Assembly: GCA_030141605.1 (NCBI GenBank)
Contig: JAQGDQ010000004.1
Location: 806,001 to 870,000, forward strand
DNA: 64,000 nucleotides
DNA from: Tubiluchus corallicola
Lineage: Eukaryota; Priapulida; Priapulimorpha; Priapulimorphida; Tubiluchidae
Direction of reading: 5' to 3'
The position numbers and the translations under genes were made by a program. The notes under the pieces are model-generated. The model was not told the DNA's origin and did no database searches. It saw only the letters and a program-made list of their open reading frames with translations. Below are positions 30,078 to 43,581 of the stretch, piece by piece (within the stretch, counting starts at the first letter, position 1; each line of letters begins with the position of its first letter).

Positions 30078-33000
30078 GTAAAAGTTTTATGATGAGCTAC
30101 TGATAATTTAGTTAGGAAAAAATCCACAATTTCACATTATTGTAAAACTGACTGTCCCATTGACTTTTGATCTCTAATTATTAAAATGGACTTTCTTGAG
30201 CTTCGAAATAGGATTCCTTCGAAAGCATTAGCAAAAAAATTTGGACAATATCTTGGCTGAAAATTTGTGATAAATTAGTTTTTAAACTTCATAGTTAAAT
30301 ATTGACTTTAAACTGTATAAAATAGTATAATGTCATATGCCATGACCAATTAAAGAAAATCCCACATCATTGTACAGACCGATCATCACAAAAAACTCTA
30401 GATTTTTCAACATTTTAGCTACGGAACTGTTTTAAAGTGATAAGGGCATACATTTTAAGAAATCACATGTATGCATTACTTGTGGTTGTCTCAAGTAATT
30501 AATTTGAGGAGCTATGGACATATTGCATTGTATTTTCACGATACATAAGTCACATAACAATTACATTTTTGCTGAGCGTCATTGTGCATTTCCAAGTATA
30601 TTACTTACCAATTGATTGTTTTTCTTAAGAATTTTCAGGAAGTAATAAAAAAGTACTCATGGTGCTCATTGCGTTTCCAGTTCCTTGTGAACCACTTTCC
30701 ACCAAGAACACATTAAAAGCACATACAAAATCATTCTTGGTTGTATTTTTGGTACTTGAATAAATCCTGGTAAAAAATACAAGCACTAATGTTATGCCAT
30801 GACTTTTTGCACACATCACAGGTAATTCTACCAACTTTTTTTTGAGGAAGGTAATCCTCAGAAAACTGAACAGAATTGCATTTGAGATATTGGAATTTGG
30901 ATAGAGTTTTGCTTGTACCACTTGCACGAAAACTAGTTTCGGCTTAATCTTTTACGCATCCTTCAGATGATTTTGGTAAGGGAAATGTATAGATGTACTC
31001 TGATGTATTTAATACTACACCAGATAATCTTCTGAAAAAGTTTTTTTGACAAGATGAAGCATTGTTATTGTTACTCACTAAAACTTCTTAGGCAGCTATG
31101 GTTGCAAGAACACCTGGGATCGAAAATCGCTGTCATCTAGTCTTCAAAATAGGCATTTTGATTTTTGTGAGGTATTATAGGAGACACTGAATGCTAAGGA
31201 CAAATTATAGTGTCACTGTAATTTTGGAAACATAGCTGACAAAATAGCAGTATTTGCTGACTCTGGTGAATTTGTTTGTCTATTTATAAATTTAAAATAC
31301 ATTTTAACACGTCACTCCCTGATAAAACAACAAGGAAAAGGACAAAAACAATTACAATTTTTCTTGGATGAAGAATCACTGCTGCAGTCTTGCACAACAA
31401 AGCAGCATGAAACTGCAATGTATACACAGTAGTAACCGGACACGCAAGAATTGTAACATTTACTAAGAATGACTCATTGCTGTCATTTTTCCAATTACCA
31501 TGCTGGACACAGTTATTAGAATTTAATCATACTTTTTGTAGAGAATGAATCTTGTGAAAATTGCTTAGGCGTTAGGAGTATAGATACATGTATTACAAGT
31601 TAACTTTCTAACTGCCTCCATAGTTACCTGACCCTGACTAACAGTAATACTGTTTGTTTTTAAAAAGAACAAATTGATAGATAATTGTTTTTGGCCAGAA
31701 ATTAATGACACACCATTCTTGTTTAGAATTGGATCTGGGCACAAAATGCATAGTAGATATGGCTGTGGATGATGACTTGCAGCAAACAATTCTACATAAT
31801 CCATGCACTGGAGCTGCTGGTTCTAAGTCAAGTGAAAGGTATGTTCCTCGGCCTTAACCGTGTCAGAACTATATAACAGTCTGCTATAAAAAATCAAAAT
31901 TCGCCTGATCTTGAGCAGTTACAAAGTGAAATGTTCTGTGATTTATGTGTATATATATATCATATTTATGTGATTTATGTTCTGCGTACAATTTGCACAG
32001 ATATTTGAATACGGGACACAGAGGTCACTTAGACATTAGGTACTTTGGACACAGGTAATTTTGACACAAGGTATTTTGGGCACATAGGTTATTTGGACAT
32101 AGGTGATTTGAATACAGTGTTCCCTTGGTAACATAGCAGGATGGGAATTTTATTTCTACTGGCAATGGGGACGAGCATCTAAAAAATCTAGCTGTAGAGA
32201 ATCCTATATTACATTAATTTGGTACTGCAATTTGACAACACTACATAGCATATTTTTTCTTGTACACGTACTTAGGTTGTTTCTGCCTAATCTGTACTTA
32301 ACAGTAAACTCCTCGTTCAAGTCATTTTCATAAAAACTCCGAAATGACACTTTTTATTTTTCGGCTGTTATGTTGTCGGTACATATGCTATGTGGCTGAG
32401 AATTGTGTCCAATGGCAGTAGACTGAGTAGAGCTTTTAAAAGCAAAAATCAATCTCGAATTTCGTCAAAAATGGAAATACTGACATCGTATATGTACATC
32501 ATACAAGTTAAATGATTTGGATTTCAATCTTTTTCTTCCATATTTGTGCCTTTTAGCAAACGGAGTGTTCACAATCTAGCATTAGACCGGCGACGTCCTC
32601 ATGGAAAAAACTTTTTGTGATTTTGTGTTCTTCTTTGACAACAAGATTAATTTAAAATACACTGTAAACATTACAATTTTGTGTACTTAAAAAGTGGTAT
32701 CGCTAATTATGTATATTGACAGACATCCAGGTAATACGGTGAATTAGCAAACATGGCAAGTTTAGTTTCCTGCCCATATGGATCTATGTACAGACAATTT
32801 CTGCCTATTCTCGGGCAGATTTACAGAAATTTCTTATAGGACCATCATTAAATTTGCACCCTACATACACACTTCAGATGCTAGGATACTAGAAGTAGAT
32901 AGTTAGATGTGTGTAGCTTATTATTTGCTGTCGAACGTTCCAAAATCCTCATTGGAGGTAGCCTCAATGATATTTTGTATTTAAGCCAAATGTGTTTAAC

Positions 33001-36000
33001 TATAACAATACAGTTTATGCCACATTTTCATTTTTACTATATACATTTCATGACCAACAAAGCATCGAAGCTTTGTTCACTGAAGCTATTTACTCTACAC
33101 AGATATTGATGTGTAACAAATTCAAAACAAATAACCTGTAAAACAATACAAAAACTACTGCGAGTGCTAATGGACTTTGTTCCTGTCACATGCACCCACA
33201 GGTATTTAGTAATGAGAGTATTTATTACAGAGATATTGACATGGGCTATTTATTGTATCATGATAGATTAGTGATCATGGGCTGATCCATTCTCTGAAGA
33301 GTAGCTGTGCACATTGTGTTCAGAGAAGTTACGCTTGCAGATATGAGCATATGGCAACAGTAATTATGGCGAGAATGCTGAAATTTATTTAAACTACAGA
33401 GACTGTGCAAATCATGCTATATCTGTCACAATCACCATACCATACCAGTTGCATCTGAATGTGACTCACAGTCTTACTGCAAAATGCAGATATCCCCATA
33501 CTGTTAATTTGTGAAAACACCCTGATATTTATGTTATTTCTAGACTCTAATCTGCAGTTACTGTGGGGGAGTTGGATTCGAGGTGACTAGAAAAAGAATC
33601 TTATTCCAAACAGATAATATATCATTCGTTATGAAACATCAAAAACTCCTTGAATTTTGCGAAAAAAATGATTCTGTTTTTTTTCTTATAATTGATCTGT
33701 ATGCCAAAATCAGCTGTGTCCATATTACATATGTTTCGAATTTCAAAACAACTTATGTATGTTCAAATTACCTACGTGCCATAATAACCTTATCAAAAGC
33801 ACATTCATGCTCAAAATCATGCAATGCAAATGACTTTAACTTAGTGTCCAAATAGGGTATATGTTCAAATATCCTATGTGTCCTAAACTCCTAGTGTCTA
33901 TGTGTCCTAAACTCCTAATGTCTAAATGGCCTATGTATCCAAATACCCTTTGTGCCCAAACTCTTTTTGTCCAAACGACCTACATGCCCAAAATATCTAG
34001 TGACCAAATATTCTTTGTCTGAGTTAGCTGATGTCCAAATGACCTATGTGTCAAAATAATGTGTCTCCAAAAATTGTATCGAAATAGCCTGCGTCTAAAA
34101 CCTGTATGTCTAAAACCTTTGTAACCATGTATATATTTTATACATATAGTACTATATATTATACATAGAAGGCAGTAAAAAACTGCTAAAAATTGACACA
34201 GCTATTAACAGGTGCCAAAATGAAGGACCCTGGTTCTACAAAATTCGGTAACAAACTATGTAAAACATGCGTTAATATAATCAGTGTCACAGCTTCTTTG
34301 CCAAAAACATTCCCCACGTTACTCTATGTCTAGGGCTCTAGGCTGTCAAGAACAATACATGTAGTTGAATTGATGATACATGTATCTCACTTTGTGTGCT
34401 GCGCTACAGAATTAGGTTCTATACTGGCCTGGTTAATAAATGGATGAGTGGCTGACTGATAAGAAAGCTAGTTCTGAGCAGCTTTACCTTCAGGAAATAG
34501 TGCTCTGCATCTTTCTTTTATTAAGGGAGGAAGTTTGTACATTTAAATATGAGCTTAGAAGTTTATAACCTGACAGCGGACTAGATTCTACACCTACATT
34601 AGTAAGTTCTATGTTAAATCCGTGCTGTCTGCACAAAAAAAAACAGCCATCGGTTATGGTTATCACCATTAACAATCAGGAAATCTCTGTTTTGGGTTTC
34701 GTGCTATGGAGGGTGGCTTCTTGGGTCTCTCATTATTACTTTTTCTAGTGTGGTTATTTTTCACTATATTGTCATTATCAGCTCATATGATTGGATCTGG
34801 CCTCAAAGCAGTACTGGTGTGCGATTATAATGCTTTAAGATAAGAAATTATTTTTAAATGTGGAATAAGATTTTGAAGGGAATTTAATGAATTGGATATT
34901 AACATGTGATTGACAATTAACTTGGAACAACCGAACTTCAATTTTATTTTTATTAAAATTATTGACCAAATTAGTGTTCCCATTTCCTCACTGGAGCTCT
35001 GACTGTCCTGTACACTGAGTACTGTAGAAGTGCTCGATTGTTCTGACACTATATTTTCAGCATGGTAGGGATTTCTCATTAGTTTATATAACGTTTTATC
35101 GAATCTATATGTATAAATAAAATTTACAGTGGGCAATCCGTTGCTGTACATTTTGGATGAAATAACGGATAATCCGTACGTGCCCATATTAAATGTTTAC
35201 ATTGGTTATGTACTTATGCTAGGGGGTGTTTGTTTGTTTGGCAAAAAGGAATACATGTACCGTTGCTTTCAACTATGTATTAGGTACTTACATATAACAT
35301 ACAATAGGTACTGTACGTATAGTGCACATAGTAATAAGCTGCAGAATGACTTATTAAGGCACTCATGCGTAGTATAAATCTAGAAATAAATCTACGGTAA
35401 ATTTGGATTACAGTTATTGACATCTACATAATAATAAGTTTTGTGAAGTACGATTTTCTTCTAAATAGATGTATTAAAGCTATGTATTAAGATATGTTTT
35501 TAACATATTGATCGATTAAAGCAGCTAAATGTGACTGGTTAAAGGCAGGCATTTAATTCGTGGCATTAAATTGACTTTTGTTAGTCTTCTCTTCAACTTT
35601 CTGGGCAAAAATTTGATGCCAAGTTGCAAAACAGCACATGTGTCTGTCAAGACTGTTCTTTTAGCACTGAAGATGTGTTACTAAGAATGCAATATGTATT
35701 TTGCAATTAAAGCACCCATTATTAAACTTCGTAAAGCTGATTAAGTCTTACACATTTGAAGACAAGGTTACTTCCTTGGTTAGTGTGACACTTGCTAATG
35801 CGGTGCTAAGGGCACGTATCAAGCGTTGCATGGATGTTTGGTATTTAGTTACTTTGTTGATGCTACACACTGAGAACTCGAAAGGTTTCCTCACTTTAAT
35901 CTTCGCGTGATGGTTAACCCACATCACGCTCACCACACCACATGACCTGCACCACACCAGTAGCACCACGTACAAAACTCCACACCATGCTACCCACACA

Positions 36001-39000
36001 TTGCCATCACACACACGTATCACACCATGGACTTTATAATAAGCCACCGGTCTATAATTTTATGTGCTACATTTTGCAGAATGCGTTCCAGTTCGTTTTT
36101 TTTGTTTGCATTTCGACATATTTCCAAGTCTAAATTTATAAAACTTGCAATATTTACAGTTGGGTAGAGTCATTTGCTTACTTTGCACATTTCATGCAGC
36201 GCAGCGCTGACTAAAAATGAAAACGTCTGATATTTTATAAAAAAATATTGTTTTTGGACGTATATAACAATAAAGAAATACGTGTCTTCTAAATATCTAT
36301 AATAAATTGCATTTAATAAATGAATATTTAGTGGATTACAATTTTTGTGAAATATAGTTAACCCACTATCGTTTGACCGTGTATACTTTTGCTTTCCTTG
36401 CTGCTTTGCTTTGTAGTTCCAGGCTTTCACGTCTTACGGCGTGGTTGTTCATCCCATTAGCTTCCTGTTTTTAGACAAATCTCGTTAGCTTTCTTGCTTG
36501 TATTCATCTCTTTTGTTAAAGACGGTTATTACTGTTTACTCAGCCCTCAACTGAAGCCCGTAAGTGTAGACAGGATTCAGCCACCTTCCTTACCGATTGT
36601 GATTTGCTCGGGCAAATTTCAAGGACTCTTCTGGTAAGAACTTTAGATGAGATTTTCTTGTAATGAAGCTGTGCGGATGGCGAACATGTGAAAATTTTGA
36701 ACTGGTTAAACCTTAGCTAGAATTAACGTAAATAGTAGGAGCATCTTAAACTTGAGACAGAATCTTGTGAATAAATGGGCGATATGAATGCATAAGAATT
36801 TCTCTTGAAATAAGGAGCAGTGGGTTATGTTTAAAAACCTTGTGGTTGGACATAGGTCATCAGCTTCAGCAGAAATAGAAGGCGCTGCGATATCGTAAAC
36901 TGAAGAAAAAACTTTATTAAAGCATTTTCTGAATCTTCACTTATTCATAAATAATAACGATGAGAATAACAGCTTTTGAGGGAAGTTGTTCATTAATTCT
37001 TTCAAAGATGGTTTCAAAGAAGGGCATTGCAAACATGTTTCATGAAAGATGACATTTTTAAAGTTCTTGCAAAGCCATTGTTAACTGAGTATTACTACAA
37101 TGAACTTATCTTAGAAGTAGAATTCTATGTACTATATAGATCCGTAATGTATGAAATGCCGTAGTACATGTGTAAAATTGTACCTATTAACTGAAGATAT
37201 TTAAGCCTAACTGTCTTAGTCATAAAACGTGAATAGGCGTATTTAGAATAACTGTATGCCCTGACGACCTGACTTATCTTGCTAAGCTGTAGCTTTGTCT
37301 AAAGGATAAGTAAAATCCCAGTGTTAGGCTGACAGTGGATTTGATAATCCACATTTCACAACAGTGAAAGTCTGAAAATCTATGCTTTCTGACTCGGAAC
37401 ACCCAAAATCTGAAAGCGGCGTATTTGCCGAACCTTAGATACAGATAAATTTACAAAATTTGTGCCACCTAATAATTATCTACTTACAATGCTGCCTAAT
37501 TGACCCTGTAGATCCTACACCCTAGAAGCTGCATAGATCTGTGCTTTAATTAGGTTACCACTGACTGCACGCTCAACTAATCAGACATTTGTAGTTTTAA
37601 TTTCAGTTCATTGTAGTAGCGTCACGACTTGGGTAATGTTTGATGGCTTCATTGCGAAGCCTGCAGTAGAGGGCAAAAGTTCACACATTAGGCTTCTAGG
37701 CTGATAAATAATCACTCCATAGACCCAGAAGAACCAACATCTTAAAGATAATAATAAGACCACGGAATTAGAGTAATTTAGATTGTCCAAAACGATTCTT
37801 CGATTTGATAATTCCAGTTAAATATCAGTGGTTATAGTCTGTAATTTATTAATTAACCTAAATTTCTGTATTTTAGGAGAACGCACGAGAACTTAGGAGA
37901 ATAAATCTCCAAACAGAATATTATCGTAAAACTTTTCTGCGTGTTTTTATGAGAGAGGATTAATATTGTATGTTTATGTTAACAAATTTATTGGTTGTAC
38001 CTAGAATATTCTAACTCAACTTTATCATTGCTTTACTCATTGAGAAATAAGTATTCATTTTTAACTCGCACCAATTTGCTGACTATTCAGGTGGTAAAAC
38101 TGCTTTTGAAATTTAGACGACCAACTGGACCAAGTGTTTTTTAAAGCGAGAAGTCTTAAGATTACATTGAACATATTTTTGCTTACAGCCGTATTAAAGT
38201 TAAAATGAATATGTGATATGCTGTTTGTGCACTAACATCTTACGCCAGAAAGTCTATGAAAAACATGCTTTATCAAAGGACAGTTTCAAAAACTTTGTTT
38301 TGTCATCTGCTCGGTGAAATAACTAGAAAAACAACCAGAGTTCTTGCTTACTATGCGGGAGACTTCGAGTGCTGATATACCGGGAAGTTTAAAAAGAAAT
38401 TCAAGTGCTAATGTGCTGTCATATCATAGAATATACAAATGTCGAATTGGAAAAGACCGTGACTAAACTTCAAAACTAAAGTGTTGAATGTACTTTGAAG
38501 GCTGTTGAACTTTCAACTTTCTGTTGAACCAATGGGAAAATTCATAGAGGTTTACATTGACTATTTTACATTTACATTGAGCCCTTTCTTGGCAATTGAT
38601 GCAAAATCTACATCATGCTTTCTGAAATTTTCTCAGAGCTAATTTACTGCAAAATCCTATCTGAGTCTTTCCAGATCCTGATTAAAATTTGGGAGTTTTT
38701 AAAGCCTCTATCAAGGAACTTTGTATCTGGGAGGTATTATTTGTATTGAATTATTTGCATGTAACTGTATATTGCTGTTATATTCCTGCTAACGTGGCAT
38801 CGCTGGTTTGACTAATATTAATGATAATTCCTTGGGGCCTGTCGGAAATTGCTCTGACAATCTACTACTCACAGTAGCTTTCATATGCTGGCTGCTAGTA
38901 GCTGCTACTGTTGCACATGCATTACATTTCTCGTTTATAACTTCACTCCTATTTCTTTCTCGCCTTTTTTCTTTCTGCCAGAGGTTTTTTAACTGTAAAA

Positions 39001-42000
39001 CTGGTAGGGCGTCTGCCCCTACTAGTAGTCAAAATTGCTTCACTAGTTGGTCACATTTGTCCCACTTCCAGAAGTGTTTTTAGGCATTCCACTTCGGTTC
39101 TGTCCTGTTAAATATGCTGGGTGTACACTCTTGACTCGTCTAAGACAAATGGTCACTCGAGGTGCTATAGTCTTCCATAGACGACATTGGCAGCTATAGA
39201 GGCCTAGCATCACATTCAACGCAAACTGAGAGTTGTGTTCAACTTTTGCTTAGTCAACGGCTTGTGCATGCTACCTAAAACTGTAAACCACCACCTCCTA
39301 TAACGTGAGTAGGCATAAATGCACCGAGAATGGCTTAGTTTGAACCAAGGCCGGTTGTTGCCGAGTTTTTACAAACTAAAGAGAGGTAAGTAGAATAGGA
39401 GATTTTTATTCACGCCGTGACTTCATTCAAAAGTTTTTTTCGAAAGTACGGATGTCTCTGAAGATTGCTAACTAAAACGCTAAAACTAAAAACTGCTATT
39501 TCCTATGCCACTACAGTATACTGCAAAATTTGAGCACACTAGACTGATTATACTAAATAAATGTTATTTGATTTGAATTTGTATCAGCAGGTTGGGCAAG
39601 TAAAATGTAACGTAAAGATACAAATTAGTTGAATTTAGTCTGTCTTTTTTGCCCTATCTGTAAAATTCTCTTGAAAAATTCGCTGCTTTCTTCTCCAACT
39701 CGTCTCTGCCTTCGCTCTTTCTCTCTCTATCCTACTTCTATTTGAGCTCCTTTTCTTCCAGTATTCCCAGACATTTATTTTTCTGCTCAAACGTCCGTTC
39801 TCTCTCCCTTCTGTTTCTTTCTTCCTTCTCACTTTCTTCAATCATTTTCTTCCTCCTAGTAGTTTCCGGCTTTAGCTCTAATAGTACCGATATGACAACA
39901 TTGCTAAAAGAAATATTGTTTTGCTCTTTAGAATTTTCCTTCACTTAAACATCTCTGTTGCACTCAGAGCTTTGATTTATATGGCTGTATCCATCAAAAT
40001 GTTTTTAGAAAACGCTGCGGCTAAAAGGTGTCATATATTCAGCGAATGAAGTGCGAATATTTGTACAAACAGAGAGAATGTGAGATTCTGCTTGCTTTTC
40101 CTATACTTTATAGTTTTAGAAAATATTGATTTGTAGCTTGTGTGCAAACGTGCTGTGTGTGTAATGTACTGTCAACAGCCGTGATATTTTGGAGATACTA
40201 CCACTATAAACAGTAGTCGAGTAATATATGTTTAACCAAACTGTGCATTATCTTAAAAAGTTAAAATACATTATAACATTATTACCGTATACGTAATGTA
40301 ACACTGCCTACAATAAAGAAATTAATTTCTTCTTATTAAGAATCATTTCAGAGTTATAAGATTACTATTGTCGTAGTAATACAATTGAATTGAGAAAATG
40401 TAGATTACGACCACCTTACAATACGTAAGCTTTACGGCTCTAAAATCTTGCTGAAATTAGCGGAAGCCATTAGTCCACTACTGCGATTGCTAGACAATAC
40501 AAATATAGTTCGAAGCTAGTGAGGATGTCGTTCAGGTGAATGAAACTCAGATTCACTCTAGCTTGTGCTTTCGCCTTGCTGATTTTTTCTTGCAGTTTGT
40601 GCATTCAGCTACTAATTTAAAGGATGATAGTTTCATTTTTGAGTTTCAGATTTCCAGTTTTCATATATAATTTGTTAGGATCGATAGTGTTTGGTCAACA
40701 TGAAAGTTATCTGAGCCACATCATCTGCCGAAATGCCCACGGTCAGAATACAAAGCACACAGGGTGTTTGTTTTAGAAACCGTTTGGTTGCCTACACTGA
40801 CAAGTATGTGGACTTTAGCATTTTAGAAATGAAATCGGCGTGATAAAGAATACTATCCAGTGTGATGTTGTGTGCCCAGAGGATTAACTGTAGGAGATTG
40901 GAAAACTGTTAACCCTTCGTGAAACGAAAAAATCAAACCAACAAAAGCGATATTCAACAAGTCCGTTCACTGGGTATGAAGAAATAGTCATTAGGCTTAG
41001 AATCAGGATGTTTGATTATTCCATTTTAGCTTTTTCAAATTAAGTTTAGCTAGTAATTCTCTTGGTTTTGCATCACAGATTATTACTACAATTATGTAAT
41101 TGTTATTTGTAGTGGTGGTATAGTCACCGATCGACTGTGCTTTTCATAAAGTTGCAACGAAATTATAAAGACATTCTTCCAAATTTATACGCTAGGAAGC
41201 AACCTAACATAGAACAACTAAACAAGCAAGCGAGAAACAACTAAACTTGGCGCATTTGTACTACCAGTGGGGAGGGTTACATTACGAACACTTGACTTTA
41301 AAGTTTAAATCTGGAAATCTTTTTTCATTAGTTGATTTTGAATGTTGGTAGCGTCTTACGTCAGGTCACTGTGCATTAAATCCGAATGTTTTAATTTTGT
41401 GTTATTCAAGGCCACCGATGCACGCCAGTCAACCTATATAATGTGATTTATTATATGGGAAGCTCGCTGCAAAGTACTTGCTGCCGGACTACGAAGTACC
41501 TTGACGTTGAACGTTGACTAACTTTTGATAATATGGGTACAAAAGTGGGAGAAGGATTTTGCGTTGTTATTGCGCAATAACGTCCGCGGGAATGCAACAT
41601 ATTGAAAAGTTTATACATCATGCTGTACTAGCACAGAGCTTTTCATTCTATTTTATCTCACATAACATGTGTTTTGATACTGGACGTGTTCTAGCGTTCA
41701 TCAGAAAGAGAAGCCAGAAGTAAGAACTTGCTATACGTGTGTACTGGGTATCTGCCTATCTATGAGTTGCTGGATGTGATTCGATTAACTGGTTTCATAC
41801 TTATTATCATATTTTGTGGGTGGCTGCCTGCTGTCAGTTCTAATGATTGTCAGCAATTTTCTACTCACAGAAATGATGATTGAGCAGCGACAAAGTACTG
41901 TGCCACCTATTGTTCAATTAATTTGAAAATCCCAGATTCAGTTCAGTGACTTTTTTATTGAATGCTCTGATGTCTATAAGTATTTTCCAAGTTTATTAGA

Positions 42001-43502
42001 CAGAGCTAACATCATGACACTGGTTGATCTTTTTTGTCCTGTAGTGCTGCCAGTCTTGTTCTCTTTTTGCTATCTTGTATTGCGCCTACAAATATTATAT
42101 TTTTCAAACGACATTATTTGTCGTTGATGCTTCTTTTTGACGCAAAAGTATTCGTGCTTAAAATTAAAATTCTTTATTAACTATGATAATAACAATATAT
42201 AGACTGTTGGAATAGTTAAGTCACCCACCAACTGTATATAAATTTGGCAAACATTGTATGAACGTTACAAATATTTGTTTACACAGCACATTTTTGAAAA
42301 AAATTAATGCAAATTCTGTGTATCTAAGCGTGCATATTTAAACAAGAATGTTCAAATACAGCAGAGCTACATGATACCGTTCAATATAAAACCCTTCATA
42401 TGTTCTAGAATCCACCTCTTTCATTCATTGCACATAATGGGGATATTGTTTAATTAGAATGTTGTGTTTGCTGAGTAAGTTTGCTCTGTCTTGGGGGAGG
42501 GAGGTCTTTGTTTGCTCATTCCAAATGGCTTCCTAAAACATCGCTTTCGCTTTTCTTTTTCTAAAGGGCTTCCGGAAACACCGTTTCTGCAGTAAGATTA
42601 TATCTGTATCAATTTGCAATTTCTGGCGCTGCTGTGATGCCAATCCTGATTTAATACCATGTTGCTGCTGTGGTTCAAGGCTCAGACTCATCTCTTTTTT
42701 TACTTCTAATTTAAATTTCTAAATTTAAAAAAATTTTCGTCTGAGTAGAATTTTTCCTAATAAGTCATGGGCTTTTTACCATGTTTTTTGCGGTACATAC
42801 CACAAAGTGACAACTTCTTGTTATCTTTAAATTTTTAGAAAAGGCTGTGGACCAATTGGTTTAATTCTTCAGTTGAATGTGCGTATGCAGTGTACAAATT
42901 AATTGCATTTATACCGCTGATCTTTTGACTTTGATACTGGCGTGCTTCAATCCATCTTTTTTTGTTGGCTTATAATAATGTTGGGCAATAGATTTCATGG
43001 GTTCTGGATAGAAAAGGAGACACTGTTGCATTGTATAGCTAATAATCACCAAAAGGTTTCACAGTTGCATTCCTGCATTCTATTTTTCTTCTGTGATTCC
43101 CACTGATGTCAGTATAACATGTGCCGCTTGAACAGGCAAACGTTTATTGCGGAAATTGTCTCCTCCCAACTCACATGTTTCACTGTTGACTTTGCAAATT
43201 TGCTTGAAAACATAAAGAAACTGAGAAGACTTTTGTCTTTTGATAAGGCACTTCAAACGCCAAGGAGATGCGGCTCGTGCATTTAAACGCATCTTTTGTT
43301 TTTACTAAAATACTAAAATAGAATGTTTAATTTAAAATCACAACAGAGCAACCAGTAATCTTAATGGCTTGCAGTAAAGATATTGGAAAACGCATGTTAA
43401 AAACTTGCCAAAGCATGGTGCAGCTGACGGACAATTATTCATCGACGAAATTTTCTTCAAACCTACAGTATCCTACATTTGGCTCGACCCTACAGTAATG
43501 TG

Positions 43503-43581
<79 letters not shown>

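Noticed and set aside
30625-30927. 100-codon minus-strand frame in KIF13 intron 1
   Set aside because: No recognisable domain, and other frames of the same stretch look equally random.
33481-33500. Minus-strand WGY coding, tested as the CA8 N-terminal motif
   Set aside because: It lies inside a KIF13 intron with no phase-1 donor or acidic context; chance occurrence.
39635-39948. Overlapping Arg/Glu-rich and Ser/Phe-rich frames
   Set aside because: They come from a pyrimidine-rich tract read on both strands.
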